Assembly (NCBI GenBank): GCA_945883565.1
Contig: CAMCXO010000004.1
Location: 62,001 to 126,000, forward strand
Direction of reading: 5' to 3'
Source of the DNA: Chryseobacterium gleum
GTDB lineage: Bacteria; Bacteroidota; Bacteroidia; Flavobacteriales; Schleiferiaceae
DNA length: 64,000 nt
The notes under the pieces are model-generated. The model saw only the letters and a program-made list of their open reading frames with translations. It had not been told where the DNA came from and made no database searches. Every line of letters starts with the position of its first letter. Position 1 is the first letter of the stretch. The translations under genes and the position numbers were made by a program. Below, one piece after another: positions 33,632-43,118 of the stretch.

Positions 33632-34297
33632 ATGGCCACTTATATTTGCTCTATGGAAATTTGGGCAGATAGCTCTGAAAAAATTGAACAGGTTAATTCA
33701 GGAAAATGGCTTCCGCTTATGGAAGCTTTTTATACCATACAAGGCGAAGGTGCATTTACTGGAACGCCCTCCTATTTTGTTCGCATTGGTGGCTGCGATG
33801 TGGGCTGCCATTGGTGCGATGTTAAAGAGAGTTGGAACGCCAAACTTCATCCGGTAACCCCCACCGAAAACATAGCCCAAATGGCTGCCGAAAAAGCCAA
33901 AATGGTAGTGGTTACAGGTGGTGAACCTCTAACCTGGAATATGCTGCCCCTTACACAGGCCCTAAAAAATTCCGGATTAAGCATACATTTAGAAACCAGT
34001 GGGGCTTATCCTCTAAGTGGTGTTTGGGATTGGATTTGTCTTTCGCCCAAAAAAACAGCCAAACCTCAGGCTGATATTTATCCGTTGGTAAACGAATTAA
34101 AAGTGATTGTTTACAACCACGACGACTTTAAGTGGGCCGAAATGCATGCCGACAAGGTTGGCCCCGATTGTAAGCTTTACCTTCAGCCAGAATGGAGTCG
34201 ACGCGAAAAGATGATTCCGCTTATAACTGATTATGTAATGAATCATCCTAAATGGCGCATTTCGCTTCAAACCCATAAATACCTTGGAATACCTTGA
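33632..34297 (+). CDS. queE: 7-carboxy-7-deazaguanine synthase QueE
   Basis: Radical SAM enzyme of queuosine/7-deazaguanine synthesis, converting 6-carboxytetrahydropterin to 7-carboxy-7-deazaguanine. 'MEAFYTIQGEGAFTGTPSYF' precedes the cluster motif 'GGCDVGCHWCDVKESW' (C-x3-C-x2-C). 'VVVTGGEPL' is the SAM-binding GGEP. The C-terminal 'ISLQTHKYLGIP' is the usual QueE end. ATG 33632 or 33653 can serve as start. No queC, queD or queF neighbours in the window. Confidence 0.95.
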   Translation: MATYICSMEIWADSSEKIEQVNSGKWLPLMEAFYTIQGEGAFTGTPSYFVRIGGCDVGCHWCDVKESWNAKLHPVTPTENIAQMAAEKAKMVVVTGGEPLTWNMLPLTQALKNSGLSIHLETSGAYPLSGVWDWICLSPKKTAKPQADIYPLVNELKVIVYNHDDFKWAEMHADKVGPDCKLYLQPEWSRREKMIPLITDYVMNHPKWRISLQTHKYLGIP

Positions 34298-36195
34298 AAA
34301 AAGCTCTAAAAACAAAGGGAATAGGATTGGCCTTGGTATTTCTTTTTTTGGCATTTAATGCTTGCGCTCAAAGCAAAAATGCCCTGAAACAATATGAAAA
34401 AGCCCGAGTAGCCATTTCGCAAAATCGTGACGATGACGCCCTTGTTTTGCTTGATAAAGCCTTAAAATCCAGTCCCGATTTTGCCGATGCGGCAGGACTT
34501 GCCGGAGAAATCATGGCAAAAAAAGGAAAAATGCCAGAAGCCAATTCCTATTTCAGAGCGGCTTACGAGGCCCAACAATCGCCCTTTATGGCGTTTAGAT
34601 TTGGTAGTCTTAATTATCAAAAAGGCCTTTATTCTGAAGCCCTTTATTTTATAAACTTTTATTTAGAAAGCGATAAACAGAAAGAACCTTATACTTTAAA
34701 GGCTAAAAACATGCAACAAAGTTGTTTGTTTGCCATAGAAGCCATTAAGAATACCAAGCCTTTTAAAAGCTGGAATTTAGGACCGAACATAAACACCGAA
34801 GCCGCCGAATATTTTCCGGGTATTATGCCGGATAACCGGATGTTGGTATTTACCCGCAGGGCTTTTGAAGGACCTAGGCAGGATGAAAATTTTTTCTACT
34901 CATCCAAAGACGACCAACTTCAATGGGAAAGGGCCTTACCTCTGCCCGGTAAATTAAACTCGCCATTAAACGAGGGAGCTCAAACGGTAAGAGCCGATGG
35001 CAAAGAACTTATTTTCGTGGGATGCAACCGACAAGACAGTTATGGAAGCTGCGATTTATATGTTTCTAATTGGTTGGAAAATGAGGGGTGGTCTGTACCA
35101 AAAAATCTTGGCGACAGCCTCAACACCGCAAATTGGGAAACCCAACCATGTTTTTCGCCCGATGGCAATAGTCTGGTTTTTATAAGAGGCAAGAAGCTCG
35201 ATGGCGATGGAGCCGACATTTACATCAGTCATAGAAAAAACAACGGCCAATGGTCAAAAGCCAGAAAATTACCCGGTTCTGTAAATTCTTCAGGGCGAGA
35301 ATCTTCTCCATTTTGGCATTTCGATAACCAAACCTTGTATTTTAGTTCTGATGGCCATTTAGGTATGGGGGGGTACGATTTTTTTGTTTCCCGAAAAGAC
35401 AGTGCAGGACATTGGGGAGAGCCAAAGAACTTGGGACATCCTATAAATTCATTTGCCGATGAAATTGGATTAAGTGTTGGACCTGATGGTAAAACGGCCT
35501 ACTACAATACCAATTTGCCTGGGGGCTTTGGCGAACAGGATATTTATGGCTTCGAATTGCTTTCTGAATTCAGACCTATGGCCATAGCGTTTGTAAAAGG
35601 TCGAATTCGAGATGCCAAAACGGCTAAGCCTCTTCAAGCCAATTTGAAGTTTACCGATTTGGTGAATGGGGAAAGTTTTTTAAACACCCTTAGCGATGTT
35701 AACGGAGAGTTCTGGGCCATACTTCCTGCCAATCACCGCTATTCTCTCAATGTAGAAAGCCCAAATTACCTCTTTCACTCGGAATTGTTTGAATTAAAAA
35801 ACCAAACTGCAGACAGTGCTTTAAGCCTTATTGTAAATCTTCAGGCGCTTGAAAGTGGCAGCGTTTTGGTTTTGAAGAACGTTTTTTTCGAAACCGCTTC
35901 TTTCGAACTTAAAAACGAATCAAGCATCGAGCTATTGCAGGTGGTAAGCATGATGAAATCGAACCCAAAAATTAGGATTTCGGTAGAGGGCCATACCGAT
36001 TCTGAGGGCAATGCAGCCGACAACCAAAAACTGAGCGAAAACAGGGCTAAATCGGTTAGACAGTTTCTTATTAAACAAGGCATTGAGGCCACTCGTATTC
36101 AATGGAAGGGTTTTGGACAAGACCGACCTATAGATGATAATTCTACCGAACTGGGACGCAGTCGAAACCGTAGAACGGAGCTTCGTATTCTCTAA
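34294..36195 (+). CDS. OmpA-family protein with TPR and PD40 beta-propeller
   Basis: 633 residues. The only reasonable start is TTG 34294, in a TTGA overlap with the queE stop; it is followed by a signal peptide ending 'NACAQS'. In order: TPR helices (about 28-150), a PD40/WD40-like propeller ('TRRAFEGPRQDENFFYS', 'SPDGNSLVFIRGKK', 'YFSSDGHLGMGGYDFF'), a carboxypeptidase-regulatory-like strand domain (about 430-510) and a C-terminal OmpA peptidoglycan-binding domain 'SVEGHTDSEGNAADNQKLSE' with 'SRNRRTELRI'. Resembles the SprE/PorE-like envelope proteins of T9SS bacteria; exact role unproven. Confidence 0.9.
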   Translation: MKKALKTKGIGLALVFLFLAFNACAQSKNALKQYEKARVAISQNRDDDALVLLDKALKSSPDFADAAGLAGEIMAKKGKMPEANSYFRAAYEAQQSPFMAFRFGSLNYQKGLYSEALYFINFYLESDKQKEPYTLKAKNMQQSCLFAIEAIKNTKPFKSWNLGPNINTEAAEYFPGIMPDNRMLVFTRRAFEGPRQDENFFYSSKDDQLQWERALPLPGKLNSPLNEGAQTVRADGKELIFVGCNRQDSYGSCDLYVSNWLENEGWSVPKNLGDSLNTANWETQPCFSPDGNSLVFIRGKKLDGDGADIYISHRKNNGQWSKARKLPGSVNSSGRESSPFWHFDNQTLYFSSDGHLGMGGYDFFVSRKDSAGHWGEPKNLGHPINSFADEIGLSVGPDGKTAYYNTNLPGGFGEQDIYGFELLSEFRPMAIAFVKGRIRDAKTAKPLQANLKFTDLVNGESFLNTLSDVNGEFWAILPANHRYSLNVESPNYLFHSELFELKNQTADSALSLIVNLQALESGSVLVLKNVFFETASFELKNESSIELLQVVSMMKSNPKIRISVEGHTDSEGNAADNQKLSENRAKSVRQFLIKQGIEATRIQWKGFGQDRPIDDNSTELGRSRNRRTELRIL

Positions 36196-36206
36196 TTTAA
36201 TTTGTT

Positions 36207-37286
36207 TTAAAGCGAAAAGCCGACTCTAAAGTCTAGGAATTCAGCTACATGACCGTGTACGCGAATATTGGTACCAATGCTAAGGGGCCCCCAGACGTAG
36301 TAATGCAATCCATACCGTTGAAACCAATCAGGCGTATTGTTAAAATCGCGGTAAACGTAAATCCCGGCTTGTTGGCTAAAAACGAATTTGCCCAATGTAA
36401 AAGCATGTCCCAACAAAAGATTCAACTGTTGGTGCAATTGTTTTTCGGGAAGTAAAGCGATGCGTTGCCTGTTTGCGCCATGCCAAACGCCTTCTAAACC
36501 CACATCAAAAGCTGAAATGCGATTTAGTTGGTGTAGATAACCCAACTCCAATCCACTTATTAAATAGGTAACCCGGCTGTTGTCTATGGCTTTTCCTGCA
36601 AAAAATGCCTGGATTTCAAAATGTTTTCTGGACTCCGGACGGGCTTTTCGAAGAAGTTGGGTTTCAATATTAGGAATTCCTTTGGGCGAATAACTGCCAC
36701 CAATTTGCCAAGTTGGATAGTTAAGCCCTTTATTTGGCTCTTGTAAGCCTCCATTTGAGGTATGGTTATACATAAAAGCCAAATTGGCTCGCCATTTATC
36801 CGATAATCGGTATTCGAACCCCAAACCCAACTGAATAAAAGTGTTGATATATAGACTGTACGACAAGTTCAGAGGGTTAGATTCAACATCGTATGGGCTG
36901 CTTTGATACGCCAAACCCATACCCCCTCTTAAGAAAAACGCAGTGCGCGAACCCAATTTATAGTGTGGCTCTAAAAATCCGTAAACAGGTAAAGCCATGC
37001 CCAATATACCAGGTTTATCAAGGTAATGGTAGTTAACGGAAAGTCCCAGTCTGGGTAGGCACAAACAATTCGCATAATGCTTAGCTGGATCTAGCAACAC
37101 ACTCCAATCTAAGCCTAAGCCCAAAGGTTGAGCAGAGCCAATGGGTGCAATGTCTTGAGAATGTAGGATTAAAAACCCTTGTTCGGCCTTAAATTGCCAT
37201 AATGAGGTATTTTGGGCGGTAATGCTTTGGGCATTGAATAAATAAATCGAGCTCACCCAAATGCTTATGAACCATTTTCTTTTCAT
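36207..37286 (-). CDS. PagL-like acyloxyacyl hydrolase (lipid A 3-O-deacylase family)
   Basis: 359 residues with a signal peptide and an outer-membrane barrel. The family catalytic motif His-x-Ser is seen in 'FMYNHTSNGGLQEPNKGLNY' (about residues 170-189). The barrel is longer than classical PagL, as is usual in Bacteroidota. Probably remodels lipid A at the outer membrane; substrate specificity is inferred. Convergent with the OmpA gene, 11 bp apart. Confidence 0.8.
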   Translation of the reverse strand: MKRKWFISIWVSSIYLFNAQSITAQNTSLWQFKAEQGFLILHSQDIAPIGSAQPLGLGLDWSVLLDPAKHYANCLCLPRLGLSVNYHYLDKPGILGMALPVYGFLEPHYKLGSRTAFFLRGGMGLAYQSSPYDVESNPLNLSYSLYINTFIQLGLGFEYRLSDKWRANLAFMYNHTSNGGLQEPNKGLNYPTWQIGGSYSPKGIPNIETQLLRKARPESRKHFEIQAFFAGKAIDNSRVTYLISGLELGYLHQLNRISAFDVGLEGVWHGANRQRIALLPEKQLHQQLNLLLGHAFTLGKFVFSQQAGIYVYRDFNNTPDWFQRYGLHYYVWGPLSIGTNIRVHGHVAEFLDFRVGFSL

Positions 37287-37396
37287 GCTGATGTGAAGTA
37301 AGGGCTAAAATACAGATTGAACTTCTCAAGCCTAAACTAAGCTTTACAACTTCAAAATTGTAATTTCGGCCCAATCAGAACCTGATTTATTGTTTT

Positions 37397-38005
37397 ATGA
37401 AAACACGTTTTTTAAGCCTTCTATTTGTTGTGACTTTTACCCTCGGATTGGGGGAACTTCGAGGCCAAAACCACAAGAAGTTAATTAAAGTGCATCGTGC
37501 GGAGTTGAATGCCGAATTTGCCGATCCCAAGAAGAGTCCTTTAACTGCGGAAGACTTAAAATCATTTAAAGGCTTGCCTTTTTATCCGTTTTCGGAGGTT
37601 TTTAGGGTAGAAGCCCGGTTTATCAGATCTGATAGTGTTGTTAGTGTTGCCTTTGCCACAACCACAGCGCGAATGCCACTTTACGATGTTTATGGGTATT
37701 TGGAATTTGACTTAGGGGGGCTTAAACACCGGTTAACGGTATACCAAAGTCAAGACCTTCGCAACAAGCCTGAATATCAAGATTATTTGTTTCTTCCCTT
37801 TACAGATCAAACAAATGGAGATGAAACCTACGGAGGAGGACGTTACCTCGATTTGCGAATTTTTGAAGGAAATACGGTTTGGTTGGACTTCAATAAAGCT
37901 TATAGCCCCTATTGTGCTTTTAACAGCCGATATTCTTGCCCCTTGGTGCCCGCATCAAATCATTTAGCCTTGCCTATCAGGGCCGGAATGAAGAACTGGA
38001 AGTAA
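37397..38005 (+). CDS. DUF1684 family protein, secreted
   Basis: 202 residues; signal peptide 'LSLLFVVTFTLGLGELRGQN'. DUF1684 pattern: 'HRAELNAEFADPKKSPLTAE', 'FKGLPFYPFSEVFRV', 'YGYLEFDLGGLKHRL', 'LFLPFTDQTNGDETYGGGRY', 'NKAYSPYCAFNSRYSCPLVP' and a C-terminal 'LPIRAGMK'. Widespread in Bacteroidota and actinobacteria; biochemical role unknown. Followed after 20 bp by the carbonic anhydrase-like gene. Confidence 0.88.
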   Translation: MKTRFLSLLFVVTFTLGLGELRGQNHKKLIKVHRAELNAEFADPKKSPLTAEDLKSFKGLPFYPFSEVFRVEARFIRSDSVVSVAFATTTARMPLYDVYGYLEFDLGGLKHRLTVYQSQDLRNKPEYQDYLFLPFTDQTNGDETYGGGRYLDLRIFEGNTVWLDFNKAYSPYCAFNSRYSCPLVPASNHLALPIRAGMKNWK

Positions 38006-38025
38006 ATCATATTAAATAAAGCAAA

Positions 38026-38538
38026 ATGGCACTTGTAAAACCGGTAAATGGCTTAAGCCCTCGATTTGGTGAAAATATTTATTTAGCCGAAAACGCCACT
38101 GTGGTAGGTGACGTTGAAATGGGCAATGACTGCAGCGTTTGGTTTAATGCCGTTATTCGAGGCGATGTTAATTTTATTCGAATCGGCCATAAAGTAAATG
38201 TGCAAGACAATGCGGTTATTCACTGTACCTATCAAAAACACCCCACAATTATTGGCGATAATGTGTCTATCGGACACAATGCCATTGTTCATGGCTGCAC
38301 TTTACAAAACAATATTTTGATAGGAATGGGGGCTATTGTAATGGATGGCTGTTTAATAGAATCTAACAGTTTAATAGCTGCGGGCTCAGTGGTTCTTGAA
38401 GGCACGCATGTTTTGTCGGGGAGCGTTTTTGCCGGAGTTCCTGCTCGCAAAGTAAAGGACTTAAATCCCGAACTTTTTGAAGGCGAAATAATGCGCATAG
38501 CCAACAACTACCTTAAGTATTCGTCGTGGTTTAAATAA
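38026..38538 (+). CDS. Gamma carbonic anhydrase-like left-handed beta-helix protein
   Basis: 170 residues of hexapeptide repeats ('VVGDVEMGNDCSVWFNAVIR', 'IGHKVNVQDNAVIHCTY', 'IGDNVSIGHNAIVHGC') with the three zinc-ligand histidines expected in YrdA/CaiE-type gamma carbonic anhydrases (His in 'VIHC', 'SIGHNAIVHGC'). Trimer in the cytoplasm. Activity is not demonstrated for most family members; an acyl/acetyl-transfer role is the alternative. Confidence 0.88.
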   Translation: MALVKPVNGLSPRFGENIYLAENATVVGDVEMGNDCSVWFNAVIRGDVNFIRIGHKVNVQDNAVIHCTYQKHPTIIGDNVSIGHNAIVHGCTLQNNILIGMGAIVMDGCLIESNSLIAAGSVVLEGTHVLSGSVFAGVPARKVKDLNPELFEGEIMRIANNYLKYSSWFK

Positions 38539-38546
38539 GGTGGTTC

Positions 38547-38554
38547 TACCTTTG
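38547..38554 (+). promoter_or_regulatory. Bacteroidota -7 promoter box TACCTTTG
   Basis: Exact match to TAnnTTTG, 20 bp before the M3 peptidase ATG and followed by CGCC. The same ACCTTTGCGCC stands before the TonB receptor at 40734. A -33 TTTG-like element is only weak (GGTTTAAA around 38529). Confidence 0.55.
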
Positions 38555-38574
38555 CGCCCTCAAATTTTACAGGC

Positions 38575-40584
38575 ATGAATCCTTTATTAGAAGCTTTTGA
38601 AGTTCCTCCTTTCCATTTAATTAAAACCGGGCATTTTGAAGAGGCCATAAATGAGGCCTTGAATGAGGCCTACACCGAAATTGGAGCCATAGCCGATTTG
38701 CACGAAGAGGCAAACTTCGCCAACACAATTGAAGCTTTGGAGTTTGCCGGAATGGGGCTGAATAGAGTTTCTAACATTTTATTTAATCTGCATTCGGCTG
38801 AAACGAACGATGATTTAGAATTGGTGGTTCAGGAAGCATCGCCAAAATTGGCAAAATTTGGAAACGATGTTTTGTTGAATCCAAAATTGTTTAGTCGGGT
38901 TAAATCGGTTTACGATCGCCGGCATGAAGAATTATTAACCAATGAGCAGCTGCGACTTCTCGAAAAAACCTTTAAGTCATTTGTTAGAAACGGAGCACTT
39001 TTAAGTGAAGGTGACCAAGAGAAATTAAGAGAATTAGACCAGTTATTGTCTTTAGAAAGCGTGTACTTCGGTCAAGCGGTACTAAAGTCAACCAATGCTT
39101 TTCATTTGCATATTACTACAGATGAGCTCGCTGGCATGCCCGAATCCGCTATTAAAGCCGCCACCGAAGAAGCAAAGGCCCGAAACTATAAACATGGAGG
39201 TGTAATAACTCTCCAACAGCCGAGTTACGTTCCGGCTATGACCTATTTAAAAAACCGGGAGCTGCGAGAAAAACTGTTTTTGGCATTTAACAGCCGTGCT
39301 TACAACCAAGAGGATAACAACCAAGAAAGGGTTTTTAAAATTGCACAATATCGCCATCAAAGGGCGCAATTGCTGGGTTACCCATCGCACGCACACTTTG
39401 TTTTAGAAGAGCGTATGGCCGAAAAACCTGAAAAGGTGATGGAATTTATGCAAGATTTACTCCAAAAAGCAGGTCCGTTTGCCAAACAAGAACTGGCCGA
39501 ACTCGAGCATCTGGCCCATGAAGATGGATTGGAAAGCTTGCAGAAATGGGATGTAGCCTATTATGCCGAAAAGCATAAGCAAGCCCGTTTTGCTTTGGAA
39601 TCGGAAAAATTAAAGCCCTACTTCTTGCTTGAGAATGTAGTGGATGGCATTTTTAAGGTTGCCTATAATTTATACGGTTTGCAGTTTATAGAAAGGCCTG
39701 ACATTCCGGTTTACCACAAAGATGTAAATGTATTTGAAGTGAAAGACGGGGATCGGCATATGGCACTGCTGTATCTTGATTTTTTTCCCAGACAGGGCAA
39801 ACGCGCTGGCGCCTGGATGACTTCATTTAGGGAGCAACACATACTAAATGGGGAGGAAAAAAGACCTTTGGTATCTATCGTTTGTAACTTTACCCCACCT
39901 AGTCTTGAACACCCTTCCTTATTGGGATTTGAAGAAGTAACCACTTTGTTTCACGAATTTGGACATGCCTTGCATGGCATTCTGGCAGAAGGGTCGTATG
40001 CTTCCATTAATGGCACCAATGTTTTTTGGGATTTTGTCGAACTTCCATCCCAGATTTTGGAAAACTGGTGCTATGAAGCTGAATGTTTAAGCTTGTTTGC
40101 ACGCCATTATAAAACAAGGGAGGCCTTGCCACAGTTGGAAGTTGAAAGAATTAAGGCGGCTTCGGCACATATGGAAGCTTTTCAAACCTTAAGACAATTG
40201 GGCTTTGCTTTTCTGGATATGGCATGGCATAACCAAGAACCAGTTGTTCAAGACCTTGAGTCCTTCGAAAATGGGATTTTAGGAAGTATAGACCCTCTTC
40301 CCAAACCTTCACAAACCTCTGTTTCATGTGCTTTCAGCCACATTTTCCAAGGTGGTTATTCAGCGGCCTATTACAGTTATAAATGGGCAGAGGTACTAGA
40401 TGCCGATGCTTTTGAGCGTTTTAAAGAAGAAGGAATTTTCAATTCGCAAGTAGCAGCCGATTTTAGAAGACTATTAAGTCTTGGAGGGCAAGTACATCCA
40501 GCTGAGCTCTATAGAGCTTTCCGAGGACGCGATGCACAAAACTTGGCACTTTTAAAAAGAGCGAAACTTGTAGCGAGCCATTAA
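38575..40584 (+). CDS. M3-family metallopeptidase (Dcp/oligopeptidase A type)
   Basis: 669 residues; cytosolic zinc peptidase that degrades short peptides. The HExxH motif is in 'VTTLFHEFGHALHGILAEGS' (about residues 456-475), with the downstream glutamate in 'FVELPSQILENW'. 'FPRQGKRAGAWMTSF' and 'SVSCAFSHIFQGGYSAAYYSY' are family signatures. No signal peptide, so cytoplasmic. Own promoter box at 38547. Confidence 0.95.
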   Translation: MNPLLEAFEVPPFHLIKTGHFEEAINEALNEAYTEIGAIADLHEEANFANTIEALEFAGMGLNRVSNILFNLHSAETNDDLELVVQEASPKLAKFGNDVLLNPKLFSRVKSVYDRRHEELLTNEQLRLLEKTFKSFVRNGALLSEGDQEKLRELDQLLSLESVYFGQAVLKSTNAFHLHITTDELAGMPESAIKAATEEAKARNYKHGGVITLQQPSYVPAMTYLKNRELREKLFLAFNSRAYNQEDNNQERVFKIAQYRHQRAQLLGYPSHAHFVLEERMAEKPEKVMEFMQDLLQKAGPFAKQELAELEHLAHEDGLESLQKWDVAYYAEKHKQARFALESEKLKPYFLLENVVDGIFKVAYNLYGLQFIERPDIPVYHKDVNVFEVKDGDRHMALLYLDFFPRQGKRAGAWMTSFREQHILNGEEKRPLVSIVCNFTPPSLEHPSLLGFEEVTTLFHEFGHALHGILAEGSYASINGTNVFWDFVELPSQILENWCYEAECLSLFARHYKTREALPQLEVERIKAASAHMEAFQTLRQLGFAFLDMAWHNQEPVVQDLESFENGILGSIDPLPKPSQTSVSCAFSHIFQGGYSAAYYSYKWAEVLDADAFERFKEEGIFNSQVAADFRRLLSLGGQVHPAELYRAFRGRDAQNLALLKRAKLVASH

Positions 40585-40711
40585 TTATTGCTACACACAA
40601 ACGTGAAATTGTAAACTCCCCTTTAGATTAGACATTAAAAAGGTTCAAAACCTGCCTATTATTTTAATGTAATTTAACAATTGACCATGTTTTTAATAGG
40701 GCATAGGCATT

Positions 40712-40719
40712 CACCTTTG
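40712..40719 (+). promoter_or_regulatory. Bacteroidota -7 promoter box, near-match CACCTTTG
   Basis: One mismatch to TAnnTTTG; embedded in ACCTTTGCGCC as at 38548-38558. A TGTTTTT -33-like element lies about 20 bp upstream. The transcript would begin about 8 nt before the ATG at 40734. Confidence 0.45.
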
Positions 40720-40733
40720 CGCCTCTATTCTTC

Positions 40734-43118
40734 ATGATGATAATGGTTATTTTGAAAACCTTAAGACACTTCGTTTTTTTACTTCTCGCCTTTCCTTTTT
40801 GGCTTGGAGCCCAAAATTCGTTTACGATAAGCGGAACCATTCGCGATGCGGCTACAGGCGAACAACTTATTGGGGTAAGCGTAGCTGAAGTTAATTTGAG
40901 AAAAGGCACTGTAACCAATGAATACGGTTACTATGCTTTAAACTTACCAGCTGGCAAACACACTATAAGTGTACGCTATTTAGGCTATGAAGATCGCAAT
41001 CTGGAAATAGTACTCGATAAAAATGCTCGAATAGATCTTGAGCTTGCAGAGAGCAGTACGACTTTGAAAGAAGTGGTCGTTACAGAAAGTGCCCTCGATA
41101 ATCCCGTAAGAAACACCGAGATGGGTGTAAATAAACTCCAAACCAAGGAGGTTAAAAAGATACCCCAGCTTATGGGCGAGGTGGATATTTTACGCACTCT
41201 CACTTTAATGCCTGGCATCAGCACGGTTGGTGAGGGTGCAAGTGGATTTAATGTTAGGGGAGGTAATGCCGATCAAAACCTTATTTTAGGTGATGAGGCT
41301 CCTGTTTACAACGCTTCGCATTTGGCCGGCTTTTTTTCAATATTTAATGCCGATGCAGTTAGAGAAATGAAAATCTTTAAAGGCGGGATTCCCGCCGAAT
41401 ATGGAGGAAGACTTTCATCGGTACTCGACATTAGGTTGAGAGAAGGCAATAATAAACGGTTTTCAGGTACAGGTGGAATTGGAACCATTTCGAGCAGATT
41501 GCTGCTTGAAGGACCTATCATTAAGGATCGATTATCGTGGCTGGTTTCGGCGAGAAGGTCATATGCCGATTTGTTTATAAGAATGAGCAGCGATCCTCAA
41601 ATCAACACCAGTATTTTGTATTTCTACGATTTGAATTCAAAAATCAATTTCAAATTAAACGACAAAAACACGTTTTACTTAAGTGCTTATTTCGGACGCG
41701 ATGTTTTTGGTATTCAGAATGCATTCGGTTTCGATTGGGGCAATTCTACAGCTACACTGCGATGGAACAGTATTTTAAATGCCAAGCACTTTGCAAATTT
41801 CACCTTGGTTTATAGCGACTATCGTTATAATCTTGGAACTCCAGAAAACAGCGATTTTAACTTCAATTGGCAATCGCGAATTCAGAATTACCTAAGCACT
41901 GCTGCTTTCACTTGGTATTTATCGCCTGAAACGCAAGTAAAGTATGGTATTACCAATACCTATTATCAATTCGATCCGGCGGTTATTACGGGCGATGTTC
42001 AAAATCAACTTGAACGGCAAATTGCCACTGAACCAGCGTTGTACATTGGTATAGATCAAAAATTAAGTACGAGATGGTCTGTGAACTACGGATTGAGGTA
42101 CAGCAGTTTCTTCCGGTTTGGACCAGGCACCGAGTTTGACTACAGAACCGGTGAAACATTAAATGACAGCAGCATAATTGGAAGCCGTTCTTACTCAAAT
42201 GGAGAGGTAATTAAAAGTTTTCTGGATGCCAATGGTTTCGAACCTCGCTTGGCTGCAACGTATTTATTAAATGAAGAGCAAAGCTTAAAATTAAGCTATA
42301 ACCGTATGCGTCAATACATACATCTTATTTCGAATACCACATCGGCCACACCCATAGATGTTTGGCGCCCATCTGGCACTTATATAGAGCCGGCTACTTC
42401 TGACCAGGTTAGCATAGGGTATTTCAGAAAAATTGATATAGGTAAGTCCCAATTTGACTTTTCGTTGGAAACCTATTATAAAGACATGAGAAACATAGTC
42501 GAGTATAAAGATGGTGCGGAATTGATTTTCAAGGAAAATATAGAAACAGAACTCATTGCCGGTCTTGGAAGAGCCTATGGTTTAGAAGTTTTGTTCAGAA
42601 AAAACAATGGTAAGCTTACCGGTTGGATAGCCTACACCTGGGCAAGAACTGAAAGATTGATAAAAGGACAATTTGTTGGTGAACAAATTAACAGTGGAGA
42701 ATGGTTTCCTTCTAATTACGATAAAACCCACGACATAAGTATTGTAGCTACTTTTCAAATAAATGAAAAATGGGATGTCGGTGCGGTTTGGGTTTTTCAA
42801 ACCGGACGGCCGATTACACCTCCATCAGGAAGAGGCGAATTTGAAGGTATTGTTTACCCAATTTATTTCGACAGAAACAGCGCCAGAACGCCAAACTTTC
42901 ATAGACTTGACTTAAGTGCCAATTATACACCCAATCCAAAACCCGATGGGAAATGGGAATCTTCCTGGGCATTTAGTATATACAACGCTTATAACCGCCG
43001 AAATCCGTATTCCGTGTTTTTCAGGCAAAATCAAGATTTAAGCTTTGTAACAGAAGCTATTCAGCTCAGCATTTTCGGGAGCATAGTACCAGCTGTAACC
43101 TATAACTTTAAATTCTAA
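40734..43118 (+). CDS. TonB-dependent receptor with carboxypeptidase-regulatory-like domain
   Basis: 794 residues. Signal peptide, then 'FTISGTIRDAATGEQLIGVS' regulatory domain, TonB-box/plug 'NTEMGVNKLQTKEVKKIPQL', 'VGEGASGFNVRGGNADQNLI', 'EMKIFKGGIPAEYGGRLSSV', and a beta-barrel ending in the aromatic 'VPAVTYNFKF'. Always-paired DUF4249 lipoprotein gene follows with a 1-bp overlap (TAATG). Substrate unknown; family members with DUF4249 are distinct from SusCD. Confidence 0.95.
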   Translation: MMIMVILKTLRHFVFLLLAFPFWLGAQNSFTISGTIRDAATGEQLIGVSVAEVNLRKGTVTNEYGYYALNLPAGKHTISVRYLGYEDRNLEIVLDKNARIDLELAESSTTLKEVVVTESALDNPVRNTEMGVNKLQTKEVKKIPQLMGEVDILRTLTLMPGISTVGEGASGFNVRGGNADQNLILGDEAPVYNASHLAGFFSIFNADAVREMKIFKGGIPAEYGGRLSSVLDIRLREGNNKRFSGTGGIGTISSRLLLEGPIIKDRLSWLVSARRSYADLFIRMSSDPQINTSILYFYDLNSKINFKLNDKNTFYLSAYFGRDVFGIQNAFGFDWGNSTATLRWNSILNAKHFANFTLVYSDYRYNLGTPENSDFNFNWQSRIQNYLSTAAFTWYLSPETQVKYGITNTYYQFDPAVITGDVQNQLERQIATEPALYIGIDQKLSTRWSVNYGLRYSSFFRFGPGTEFDYRTGETLNDSSIIGSRSYSNGEVIKSFLDANGFEPRLAATYLLNEEQSLKLSYNRMRQYIHLISNTTSATPIDVWRPSGTYIEPATSDQVSIGYFRKIDIGKSQFDFSLETYYKDMRNIVEYKDGAELIFKENIETELIAGLGRAYGLEVLFRKNNGKLTGWIAYTWARTERLIKGQFVGEQINSGEWFPSNYDKTHDISIVATFQINEKWDVGAVWVFQTGRPITPPSGRGEFEGIVYPIYFDRNSARTPNFHRLDLSANYTPNPKPDGKWESSWAFSIYNAYNRRNPYSVFFRQNQDLSFVTEAIQLSIFGSIVPAVTYNFKF

